A stretch of 18,476 bases of DNA, taken from assembly GCA_021850345.1 (NCBI GenBank), contig JAJZMN010000167.1:1-18476 (forward strand), in the 5' to 3' direction. Below are positions 1-7,170 of this stretch, one piece after another (within the stretch, counting starts at the first letter, position 1; every line of letters starts with the position of its first letter). Origin of the DNA: Actinomycetes bacterium (GTDB lineage: Bacteria > Actinomycetota > Acidimicrobiia > Acidimicrobiales > RAAP-2). The notes beneath the pieces were generated by a model. The model saw only the letters and a list, made by a program, of their open reading frames with translations. It did not search any database and was not told where the DNA came from. The position numbers and the translations under genes were made by a program.

Positions 1-450
1 CGCGTCGAGGGGTCTCGGCGCTCCCGAGGGGCCCCCGTCCGCGAAGTAGAAGAACTCGACCTCGGGTGCGACGAAGAACGTGTAGCCCGCCTCGCGGGCC
101 CGGTCCAAGGTTCTGCGCAGGGCGTGACGGGGACAGCCCTCGAAGGGCGTGCCGTCGAGGTTGAAGATGTCGCAGTAGACCGCGGCGACCGTCTCCTCGC
201 GCCCGTGCCAGGGGAGCACCTGGAAGGTCTTCGGATCCGGTCGCGCGAGGACGTCGGACTCCTGGACCCGCGAGAAGCCGTCGATCGACGAGCCGTCGAA
301 CGTCATCCCCTCGTCGAGGGCGTTCTCGAGCTCCGCCGGGGTGATGTTGAACGCCTTTGACGTGCCGAGCACGTCGGTGAACCACAGCTGGACGAACCGG
401 ATGCCGCGTTCTTCGACCGTCCGCAGCACGTAGTCGCGCTGGCTCTGCAC
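1..450 (-). CDS. Glutamine synthetase type I, GlnA2-like (N-terminal 150 residues; runs off left edge)
   Basis: ATP-dependent ligation of ammonia to glutamate in the cytoplasm; type I enzymes are dodecamers. The visible 150 residues hold the beta-Grasp domain with WFTDVLGT (23-30) and MTFDGSSIDGF (49-59), then PDPKTFQVLPW (71-81) and the start of the catalytic domain with APEVEFF (128-134), whose E130 and E132 match metal-binding glutamates of the family. From memory the wording resembles mycobacterial GlnA2 (GSI-alpha) more than GlnA1. The start is GTG at 450, with a near-perfect ribosome site AAGGAGGT at 455-462. It begins 19 nt after the glnII stop, so the two are probably co-transcribed. 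The C-terminal part, including any adenylylation tyrosine, is outside the window, so activity control cannot be judged. GlnA-like gamma-glutamylpolyamine synthetases are an alternative; the N-terminus alone cannot exclude that. Confidence 0.9.
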   Translation of the reverse strand, partial: MQSQRDYVLRTVEERGIRFVQLWFTDVLGTSKAFNITPAELENALDEGMTFDGSSIDGFSRVQESDVLARPDPKTFQVLPWHGREETVAAVYCDIFNLDGTPFEGCPRHALRRTLDRAREAGYTFFVAPEVEFFYFADGGPSGAPRPLDA

Positions 451-454
451 GTCC

Positions 455-462
455 ACCTCCTT
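455..462 (-). promoter_or_regulatory. Strong Shine-Dalgarno that fixes the GTG start of the GlnA2-like gene
   Basis: The minus strand reads AAGGAGGT, then GGAC, then GTG at 450. This is one of the best ribosome sites in the window. It supports efficient translation of the second cistron of a glnII-glnA2-like transcript. Confidence 0.75.
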
Positions 463-469
463 CCCCTGC

Positions 470-1486
470 TTAGCGCCGGCCGCCCTCCGCAGCGCTGCAC
501 ACCGTGTCGATCAGGAGGCGGCTCACCACGTAGGGATCCATGTTGGCGTTGGGCCTCCGGTCCTCGATGTAGCCGCGCCGCTCCTTGGCGACCTGCCAGG
601 GAATGCGGATCGACGCGCCGCGGTCGGACACCCCGTAGCTGAACTTCGAGTAGTGCTGGGTCTCGTGGTGGCCGGTGAGCCGCATCTCGATCCCGAAGCC
701 GTAGTTCTCCACGTGCTCGTCGACGTTCTTCCCGAGGGCCTCGCAGGCGGCGATGATCGCGTCCCAGCCGTCCTGCGACCTCATCTCCTTGGTCGAGAAG
801 TTCGTGTGGCAGCCGGCGCCGTTCCAGTCACCGAGGATGGGCTTGGGCTCGAGGGTCGCCCAGACGCCGAAGTCCTCGGCGATCCGGAACAGGAGCCACC
901 TCGCGGTCCACAGCTGGTCGCCGCACTCGGGTGCAGGGAGGATCCCGATCTGGAACTCCCACTGCCCCATCATCACCTCCGCGTTGGTGCCCTCGATCGC
1001 GAGCCCCGCCCGGAGCATCGCCGCGGTGTGGCGTTCGACGATCTCGCGCCCGGGCATCTTGTCGCCGCCGACGCCGCAGTAGTACGGCCCCTGGGGCGCG
1101 GGGAACCCTGTCGCCGGCCACCCGAGCGGGCGGCCGTTCTGCAAGAACGTGTACTCCTGCTCGAAACCGAACCACGCCTCGTGCGACGCGAAGCGCTCGG
1201 TGGTCTCGACACAGGCGTGCCGCGTGTTGGTGGGGTGCGGTTCCATCTCGACGTTGCGCACCTCGCAGAGCACGAGCATGCTGTCGTTTCCCCGCAGGGG
1301 ATCCGGACACGTGAAGACCGGCTGGAGGACGCAGTCCGAGTTGGCGCCGGTCGCCTGGTTCGTGCTGGAGCCGTCGAACCCCCAGACCCCCGGCTTCTTC
1401 CCGGTGCCGATGATCTTCGTCTTGCTGCGTACGAGCGGTGACGGCTCGGTGCCGTCGACCCAGATGTACTCGGCCTGGTAGCTCAC
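470..1486 (-). CDS. glnII: Glutamine synthetase type II (GlnII, eukaryotic-like)
   Basis: Glutamate-ammonia ligase of the GSII family, found in eukaryotes and in Streptomyces, Frankia and rhizobia. The 338-residue length is normal. Visible motifs: the N-terminus AEYIWVDGTEP (5-15) with SKTKI, WGFDGSSTNQA (35-45), GFEQEYTF (107-114) with metal ligands E109 and E111, MMGQWEFQIG (172-181), the ATP-site segment NGAGCHTNFSTKEM (222-235) and YIEDRRPNANMDPY (306-319). I chose GTG at 1486 because family members start within a few residues of AEYIWIDGT and an AAAGGA element lies about 10 nt upstream. An ATG at 1528 would add 14 residues and has no ribosome site. The stop TAA lies 19 nt before the GlnA2-like gene. 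It is divergent from nadE. Type II enzymes lack the adenylylation control of GSI, so transcriptional control is more likely. Confidence 0.95.
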   Translation of the reverse strand: MSYQAEYIWVDGTEPSPLVRSKTKIIGTGKKPGVWGFDGSSTNQATGANSDCVLQPVFTCPDPLRGNDSMLVLCEVRNVEMEPHPTNTRHACVETTERFASHEAWFGFEQEYTFLQNGRPLGWPATGFPAPQGPYYCGVGGDKMPGREIVERHTAAMLRAGLAIEGTNAEVMMGQWEFQIGILPAPECGDQLWTARWLLFRIAEDFGVWATLEPKPILGDWNGAGCHTNFSTKEMRSQDGWDAIIAACEALGKNVDEHVENYGFGIEMRLTGHHETQHYSKFSYGVSDRGASIRIPWQVAKERRGYIEDRRPNANMDPYVVSRLLIDTVCSAAEGGRR

Positions 1487-1564
1487 GTCGGTGCCGTCCT
1501 TTCGTGCCCTGCTGCCTTCTCCGGCCATTAGACCAGCGCACCGTGGCGTGACGATGTCCTGCAT

Positions 1565-1580
1565 GTGAACAGCGCGTGAA
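1565..1580. promoter_or_regulatory. Direct repeat GTGAA-N6-GTGAA upstream of glnII (possible nitrogen-regulator site)
   Basis: Two GTGAA pentamers (1565-1569 and 1576-1580) lie 11 bp apart, one helical turn, 79-94 bp upstream of the glnII start. On the minus strand they read TTCAC-N6-TTCAC, which contains the AC-N9-AC spacing described for actinobacterial GlnR sites. The match is short and the assignment is an inference. No clear sigma-A promoter for glnII could be placed next to it. Confidence 0.25.
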
Positions 1581-1660
1581 TCCCTCTTGGCCCCTTGCGT
1601 AAATGGGCGGCGGTCGGGTCGCCGTGGCCGCCGGGTCGCCGCGTCGGCGCTTTCCGTGGG

Positions 1661-1695
1661 TGGACGCCGGCCCGCCCGGCCGTAGGCTGCCGACC
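1661..1695 (+). promoter_or_regulatory. Leaderless promoter of nadE
   Basis: A -35-like TGGACG (1661-1666) and a -10 TAGGCT (1683-1688, TAnnnT form) are separated by 16 bp. Exactly 7 nt lie between the -10 and the ATG at 1696, so transcription is expected to start on the A of the start codon. No Shine-Dalgarno is present, which fits a leaderless mRNA. Confidence 0.6.
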
Positions 1696-3483
1696 ATGGC
1701 GCTCCGGGTCGCGATGGCCCAGCTCGACCTGGTCGTTGGTGACCTCGACGGCAATGTCGAACGAATTCTCGGGGCGCTCGGACGCGCGGAGGCCTCCGGG
1801 GCACAGCTCTGCGTCTTCCCCGAGCTCGCGGTGACCGGCTACCCGCCAGAGGACCTGCTCTTGAAGGCGGGCTTCGTCGCCGACAACGAGGCGGCGCTCG
1901 AGGAGGTCGCGAGGGCGACCCGCGGGTGCGTGGCCGTCGTCGGCTACGTCCAGCGCGTTCCCGAGGAGGCCGGCGCCATGGTGGGCGAGGAGGCGACCGG
2001 CGCAGAGACGAGGCTGGACGCCTGGGTGCACGGGCGCCCGCACCTGGCGAACGCGGCGGCGGTGTGCGTCGGGGGACGCGTGGCGGGCGTGTACCGAAAG
2101 CGCCTCCTTCCGAACTACAGCGTCTTCGACGAGCAGCGCTGGTTCACGCCCGGCGACGAGCCACCTCTTCTCTACGGGGTCGGCGGCTGCGCCGTGGGGG
2201 TGTCGATCTGCGAGGACGTGTGGGCGGATGCAGGGCCGGTCGCGGCCCTCGGGGCGGCCGGGGCGCAGCTCGTCGTCAACCTGAACGCCTCGCCGTACTC
2301 GCGCGGCCGGCGAGCCGAGCGGCTGGGGATGCTGGGCGACCGCGTGCACGAGGCAGGGACCGCCATCGTCTACGTGAACCTCGTCGGGGGACAGGACGAG
2401 CTCGTCTTCGACGGGGCCAGCCTCGCAGTGGCGGCCGACGGCACGCTCGTCGCGGCGGGCGCGCAGTTCGAGGAGGATCTCGTCGTCGCAGACGTGCCGG
2501 TGCCCGAGCGGCCTGCGCCGAAGGCCCCGATCGTCGAGCTCTCCACGCCGAGGGCGGTTCCGGCGGCGCCGGCAGCCCCGCCACTTCGCGAGCCGCTCGA
2601 CCCGGTCGCCGAGGTGTACGCCGCGCTCGTGCTCGGGACCCGTGACTATCTCGGAAAGAACGGGTTCGACGGCGTCGTCGTCGGGCTGTCGGGAGGGATC
2701 GACTCCTCGCTCGTGGCGACCGTCGCCGTCGACGCGATCGGGGCCGCCCACGTGCACGGCGTCGCGATGCCTTCGCGGTACTCGAGCCCGGGGTCGCTGA
2801 CCGATGCCCGAGTGCTCGCCGAGCGGCTCGGCATCGACTTCCGCGTCGTGCCCATCGACCCCGCGCACCGGAGCATGGCGGCGGAGCTGGAGACGGCGCT
2901 CGGCTCGCCACCGGTCGGCACCACCGACGAGAACCTCCAGTCGCGCATCAGGGGGATGATCCTCATGGGCATCTCGAACGCCACGGGCTGGATCGTGCTC
3001 ACGACCGGCAACAAGAGCGAGATGGCGACGGGCTACTCCACCCTCTACGGCGACTCGGCCGGAGGCTTCGCCGTGATCAAGGACGTGCCGAAGACGCTCG
3101 TCTACGAGCTCTGCCGGCACCGCAACGCGCGGGCGGCCGCCGAGGGCGCCCAAGAGCCCATCCCGCGTGCAGTGCTCGAGAAGCCGCCGTCCGCGGAGCT
3201 TCGCCCCACACAGCGTGACGACCAGTCGCTCCCCCCCTACGAGCTGCTCGACCCCGTCCTCGAGGCGTACGTCGAGCACGACCGCACGGCCACCGACCTC
3301 GTGGCCGACGGCTTCGACCCCGTGCTCGTGGAGCGCGCCGTGCGTCTCGTCGACGTCGCCGAGTACAAGCGCCGCCAGATGGCGCCCGGCGTCCGGATCA
3401 CCAACAAGGCCTTCGGGCGCGACCGCCGGATGCCGATCACCAACGCGTACCGCCCCAAGGCGAGCGTCGGGGCGGACAGCTGA
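1696..3483 (+). CDS. nadE: Glutamine-dependent NAD+ synthetase
   Basis: Catalyses the last step of NAD+ synthesis, amidating nicotinate adenine dinucleotide with ATP and with ammonia released from glutamine. The 595 residues have two domains. The N-terminal nitrilase-like glutaminase (about 1-260) carries the triad E43 (FPELAVTGYPPEDLL), K135 (KRLLPNY) and C172 (VSICEDVW). The C-terminal synthetase domain (about 300-595) carries the PP-loop SGGIDSS (332-338) and the TTGNKSEMATGY and YGDSAGGFAVIKDVPKT segments. Both half-reactions therefore look intact. It is somewhat shorter than the roughly 680-residue mycobacterial enzyme and resembles the compact form. ATG at 1696 is supported by homology to MxLRVAMAQLDLVVGD and by the promoter spacing; the longer upstream extension has no support. 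Its stop overlaps the next start (TGATG), so the two are translationally coupled. Confidence 0.96.
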   Translation: MALRVAMAQLDLVVGDLDGNVERILGALGRAEASGAQLCVFPELAVTGYPPEDLLLKAGFVADNEAALEEVARATRGCVAVVGYVQRVPEEAGAMVGEEATGAETRLDAWVHGRPHLANAAAVCVGGRVAGVYRKRLLPNYSVFDEQRWFTPGDEPPLLYGVGGCAVGVSICEDVWADAGPVAALGAAGAQLVVNLNASPYSRGRRAERLGMLGDRVHEAGTAIVYVNLVGGQDELVFDGASLAVAADGTLVAAGAQFEEDLVVADVPVPERPAPKAPIVELSTPRAVPAAPAAPPLREPLDPVAEVYAALVLGTRDYLGKNGFDGVVVGLSGGIDSSLVATVAVDAIGAAHVHGVAMPSRYSSPGSLTDARVLAERLGIDFRVVPIDPAHRSMAAELETALGSPPVGTTDENLQSRIRGMILMGISNATGWIVLTTGNKSEMATGYSTLYGDSAGGFAVIKDVPKTLVYELCRHRNARAAAEGAQEPIPRAVLEKPPSAELRPTQRDDQSLPPYELLDPVLEAYVEHDRTATDLVADGFDPVLVERAVRLVDVAEYKRRQMAPGVRITNKAFGRDRRMPITNAYRPKASVGADS

Positions 3484-4121
3484 TGGCCGAAGGCGCGGAG
3501 CCCGGGGACCACCCCGTCTCCGAGGGCACGCTCACGCTGCAGGAGGCCGGCTCTCGCCAGGGCGCCTACCGTTGGGTGGAGCAGCGGCTGTTCGAGGTGA
3601 CCGGGTCCTGGGCCGCCGCGCCCGGGCTCCCCGACGCGGCCCGGGTCTTCTGCTTCGAGGCGAGCGCGCAGCACGCCTGGCACGCCGAGCTCTGGCGGGC
3701 CCGGCTCCCGGTGCTGTCCGGCGTGGACCCCGACCGGCTGACCCGGCCAATCGGGCAGGCGGTCGAGCCGCTCCTCGGGAGCCTCGCCCCCGGCACCTTC
3801 GAAGGCGACGAGGAGACAGCCGCCCGCCGTTTCCTCGTTGGTCTCGCCCGGGTGGTGCTCCCGCTCCTCCTCGTCTCGTACCGGGACTTCGGCCGTCGCC
3901 TCGTCCCGGTGTCCGACGCCCCCGCCATCCGGACCCTCACGCTCGTCGTCCGGGACGAGCAGGAGGAGCTCGCCGCCGCCCAGGCGCTCACCGACGACCT
4001 CGTCGCCGAGCCCGAGGCGGCCCAGCAGGCGGCCGAGTGGACGCGCGCGCTGGGCGAGCCGGTGTTGCACGGGAGGGACGACGACCTTCTTCCCTGGTCA
4101 GAGGGGGAATACGCCTGGTAA
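3483..4121 (+). CDS. Uncharacterised protein coupled to nadE; possible ferritin-like helical bundle
   Basis: I do not recognise this 212-residue protein. It starts inside the nadE stop (TGATG), so it is almost certainly translated with nadE. It is predicted largely alpha-helical, with no signal peptide and one moderately hydrophobic helix (118-132, LVGLARVVLPLLLVS). Acidic and histidine residues are arranged in helices: E33 and E38 in WVEQRLFEV, E59-H64-H67-E69 in FEASAQHAWHAEL, and D158-E159-E161-E162 in RDEQEEL. This spacing recalls ferritin-like or PaaA/PaaC-like four-helix carboxylate bundles. A ferritin-like fold is a structural guess only, and no enzyme activity is claimed. The coding frame is supported by codon use and by the overlap with nadE. 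It ends 155 nt before the sigma factor. Confidence 0.8.
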   Translation: MAEGAEPGDHPVSEGTLTLQEAGSRQGAYRWVEQRLFEVTGSWAAAPGLPDAARVFCFEASAQHAWHAELWRARLPVLSGVDPDRLTRPIGQAVEPLLGSLAPGTFEGDEETAARRFLVGLARVVLPLLLVSYRDFGRRLVPVSDAPAIRTLTLVVRDEQEELAAAQALTDDLVAEPEAAQQAAEWTRALGEPVLHGRDDDLLPWSEGEYAW

Positions 4122-4158
4122 ATGGCGAAAGGTGCAGGGAGGCACTTGACCCCCCCTG

Positions 4159-4276
4159 TAAAATCAGACCACCGGCTGCCTGCGCTCGCGCAGGGGTCGT
4201 GGTCCAGCAGGGCCGGCGCGGGACGGAATACCCAGCCGGCGCCAAACGTACTACACGGGAAGGCTCGGGACGGGTT
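4159..4276 (+). promoter_or_regulatory. Probable 5' leader of the sigma-factor gene with stem-loop
   Basis: A -10-like TAAAAT lies at 4159-4164, without a good -35 (TTGACC at 4146 is too close). Downstream is a nested inverted repeat: outer arms GACCAC (4167-4172) and GTGGTC (4199-4204), inner arms CCTGCG (4179-4184) and CGCAGG (4189-4194) around CTCG. It could be a regulatory leader, or a terminator for the nadE operon; no T-run follows it. Confidence 0.35.
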
Positions 4277-5215
<939 letters not shown>

Positions 5216-5253
5216 GGGACCTGCTCACCGTCTGAGGACCCCGCCGGCTCGCC

Positions 5254-5360
5254 GGGCCGCCCCCAAGGCCGCCGGAGGGGCCGCCCCCAAGGCCGCCGGC
5301 CGGGCCGCCCCCAAGGCCGCCGGCCGGGCCGCCCCCAAGGCCGCCGGCCGGGCCGCCCCC
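5254..5360. repeat. 24-bp GC-rich tandem repeat, four units plus a partial fifth
   Basis: Unit GGGCCGCCCCCAAGGCCGCC plus four variable bases starts at 5254, 5278, 5302 and 5326, with a partial unit from 5350. Units 2-4 are identical; unit 1 ends GGAG instead of GGCC. One frame reads AAPKAAGR repeats and is open into the small ORF at 5406, but no convincing start precedes it, so I treat the block as non-coding. The array sits between the sigma gene and a candidate leaderless promoter. Confidence 0.9.
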
Positions 5361-5367
5361 CCAGCTC

Positions 5368-5405
5368 TTGTCGCCCCCTGCCGCCCGACGGCTACGATCG
5401 GTGAA
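5368..5405 (+). promoter_or_regulatory. Candidate leaderless promoter of the small membrane-peptide ORF
   Basis: The -10 TACGAT (5393-5398) lies exactly 7 nt before the ATG at 5406. A -35-like TTGTCG (5368-5373) is 19 bp upstream of it, slightly long. The layout matches the nadE and transporter promoters. Confidence 0.5.
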
Positions 5406-5480
5406 ATGAAGAAGCTCCTCTTCCTCGCCGTCCTTGTCGCCCTCGGTGTCGTCGCGGCGCGGCGGCTCCGCGCGGCCTGA
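5406..5480 (+). CDS. Tiny single-span membrane peptide (24 aa)
   Basis: Reads MKKLLFLAVLVALGVVAARRLRAA: two lysines, a hydrophobic span of about 14 residues (4-17), then an arginine-rich end. It resembles the N-terminal part of the short actinobacterial DLW-39 family (MKKLLLLALVALG type) but lacks the DLW end, so membership is a guess. Support comes from the peptide's amphipathic design and the leaderless promoter spacing; length alone gives none. An alternative is a longer reading with the upstream AAPKAAGR repeats in the same frame, for which no start was found. It converges on the HAD gene, 20 nt away. Confidence 0.45.
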   Translation: MKKLLFLAVLVALGVVAARRLRAA

Positions 5481-5500
5481 CCGTCAGGCGTTCGATCGCC

Positions 5501-6412
5501 CTAGAGCGCGTGGCGCGGCCGCAGGCCGCGCCAGTGCGCCACCGCAGCCGCTCTTCCGGGGGTCGGCACCTTGGCGCTTGCCACGGCCTTGGTGCTTGCC
5601 ACGGGAATCGGTGACCTTTTCACGTTGGGAGCAGGCCGTGCCGCGCGCGGGCGCTTGCTCTTCCACCACAGTGCGACGGCGCCCGCCATCAGTGCGAGGC
5701 CGGTGGTGAGCACCGGTGTGCGGACCGTCATCCGGTTGCGCAGCCTTACGGGCTTGGTGAACTGGCGCATCTCCCAGCCTCGCTCGCGCGCGGTCCGGGC
5801 GAGCGCCCGGTCCGCGTTCACGGCGACGGGGTGCCCCACCGCCCCGAGCATCGGGAGGTCCGTCGCCGAGTCCGAGTAGGCCCACGACTCGGCGAGGTCG
5901 AGCCCCGAGCGGGCCGCAAGGGCCCGGATCGCCTCCGCCTTGCCTTCGCCGGACGCGTAGAACGCCATCTTCCCGGTGTAGCGCTCCTCGTCGTCCACCT
6001 CCCCAACCGACGCGATCGCGCCGTCCGCGCCAAGGAGCTCGGCCAGCGGGACGACGATCTCCTCCGGCGAGGCGGAGACGAGGTACACGCGGTCGCCTGC
6101 GCGGTGATGCGCCTCCATCAGCTCCAGTGCCTCGTTGTAGATGAGAGGCTCCACCGTCTCGAGGAGCGTCTCTCGGACGATCTCGCGCACGCGCTCGCGC
6201 TGCCATCCCCTCGTGACCGTGAGCATCGACTCACGGATGCGCGCCATGCGGTTCTCGTCGGCGCCGAGGTGGAGGTAGATCAACTGGCCGATCAAGGCGC
6301 GCACCACCACACGCCGGTTGACGAGCCCGCCGCGGCGGAACGGGCGGCCGAAGGCCGGGATGGAACCCTTGGCGATGACCGTCTTGTCGAGGTCGAAGAA
6401 CGCCGCTCTCAC
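5501..6412 (-). CDS. HAD-superfamily phosphatase, subfamily IB (SerB-like), with C-terminal membrane segment
   Basis: A phosphomonoester hydrolase of the HAD-IB group, which includes phosphoserine phosphatase-like and CicA-like proteins. The 303 residues carry all four motifs: FFDLDKT (5-11, nucleophile D7 and acid D9), LVSAS (111-115), K158, and YSDSATDLPML (179-189, D181 and D185). The cap helices lie between motifs I and II. After the catalytic domain comes a hydrophobic span (about 236-250, TTGLALMAGAVALWW), then a basic, Ala/Pro/Lys-rich tail to 303. That suggests a membrane-anchored enzyme; the substrate is not evident. The GTG start at 6412 puts FDLDKT at the usual place and has a TACGAT -10 just 6 nt upstream. 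It lies downstream of the TrkA pair, with a 92-nt gap and its own likely promoter. Confidence 0.9.
   Translation of the reverse strand: MRAAFFDLDKTVIAKGSIPAFGRPFRRGGLVNRRVVVRALIGQLIYLHLGADENRMARIRESMLTVTRGWQRERVREIVRETLLETVEPLIYNEALELMEAHHRAGDRVYLVSASPEEIVVPLAELLGADGAIASVGEVDDEERYTGKMAFYASGEGKAEAIRALAARSGLDLAESWAYSDSATDLPMLGAVGHPVAVNADRALARTARERGWEMRQFTKPVRLRNRMTVRTPVLTTGLALMAGAVALWWKSKRPRAARPAPNVKRSPIPVASTKAVASAKVPTPGRAAAVAHWRGLRPRHAL
5512..5532. terminator. 9-bp perfect stem-loop between convergent genes (possible terminator)
   Basis: GGCGCGGCC (5512-5520), loop GCA, GGCCGCGCC (5524-5532). It lies about 30 nt past the stop of the small plus-strand ORF, inside the 3' end of the convergent HAD gene. 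No T-run follows, as is common for high-GC terminators. A weaker CCTGA/TCAGG stem is at 5476-5488. Confidence 0.4.
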
Positions 6413-6424
6413 ATGACAATCGTA
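6413..6424 (-). promoter_or_regulatory. -10 element for the HAD phosphatase
   Basis: The minus strand reads TACGAT (plus coordinates 6419-6424), then 6 nt, then GTG at 6412, so a leaderless or nearly leaderless start is expected. No convincing -35 was found at 16-19 bp. Confidence 0.45.
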
Positions 6425-6461
6425 CGGTGGGATACGAGCGGCTCCGTGCAGGGTCGCCCAA

Positions 6462-6507
6462 CGCGCGCCCGCGTCACGCGCGCTCGGCCACGCGCGCGCC
6501 CGCGTCA
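6462..6507. repeat. 15-bp direct repeat across the stop codon of the CeoC-like gene
   Basis: CGCGCGCCCGCGTCA occurs at 6462-6476 and 6493-6507, 31 bp apart. On the minus strand each copy begins with TGA; the copy at 6493-6507 supplies the real stop codon. Confidence 0.85.
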
Positions 6508-7170
6508 GCCGCCGATGAACAGCGTGTGGACTGTCTGCTCGACGTCGCTCGTGACGAGCACGAGCACCTCGTCACCCGACTGCAGCACCGTGTCGCCGCG
6601 TGGGACGACGAGGCGGTCCCGTCGCACGACCGCGACGACCGTCGCCTCACGGGGCACCCCGAGGTCGGCGATCGCGACGCCGTCGGCGGGCGAGTCTTCG
6701 GCGAGCGTCACCTCGACGAGGTGCGCGGTGCCCCCCTGGAACTGCAGCAGTCGCACGAGGGATCCGACAGACACCGCCTCTTCGACCAGCGCGGTGAGGA
6801 GCTGGGGGGTGGAGACGTAGACGTCGACACCCCAGCTCTCGTTGAACAGCCACTGGTTCTTCGAGTTGTTGACGCGAGCGACCACCCTCGGCACCGCGAA
6901 TTCCTGCTTGGCGAGCAGCGACACGACCAGGTTGTCCTCGTCGTCTCCGGTGGCTGCCACCACGACATCGATGGAAGAGAACCCCGCCGCGTCCAGTGAG
7001 GCCACTTCGCAGGCGTCCGCCGCGATCCACTTCACGCCGGGCAACTCGCCGCGGCGCTGCTGGGCGAGCTCGGGGTCCTGCTCGAGGACGAGCACCTCGT
7101 GTCCGTTGGCGAAGAGGTCGCGGGCGATGGCCGTCCCGACGCTCCCCGCCCCGGCGATAGCGACCTTCAT
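6505..7170 (-). CDS. TrkA-family potassium uptake regulator, CeoC-like (second of pair)
   Basis: A cytosolic RCK-type subunit that binds nucleotide and gates a potassium transporter. The 221 residues comprise a TrkA_N Rossmann domain with VAIAGAGSVGTAIA (3-16, GxGxxG at 7-12) and acidic E30 at the end of strand 2, the typical NAD-binding signature, then TGDDEDNL, and a TrkA_C domain in the last 80 residues (VPRGDTVLQSGDEVLVL). The ATG at 7170 overlaps the stop of the upstream paralogue (ATGA), so the pair is translationally coupled and probably forms a hetero-complex. The arrangement matches ceoB-ceoC (Rv2691-Rv2692) of M. tuberculosis, where an APC permease is also adjacent. Confidence 0.93.
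   Translation of the reverse strand: MKVAIAGAGSVGTAIARDLFANGHEVLVLEQDPELAQQRRGELPGVKWIAADACEVASLDAAGFSSIDVVVAATGDDEDNLVVSLLAKQEFAVPRVVARVNNSKNQWLFNESWGVDVYVSTPQLLTALVEEAVSVGSLVRLLQFQGGTAHLVEVTLAEDSPADGVAIADLGVPREATVVAVVRRDRLVVPRGDTVLQSGDEVLVLVTSDVEQTVHTLFIGG

Noticed and set aside
4146..4164. TTGACC and TAAAAT as a paired promoter for the sigma gene
   Set aside because: Only 7 bp separate them, too short for a sigma-70-type promoter. Only the TAAAAT is retained as a weak -10 candidate.
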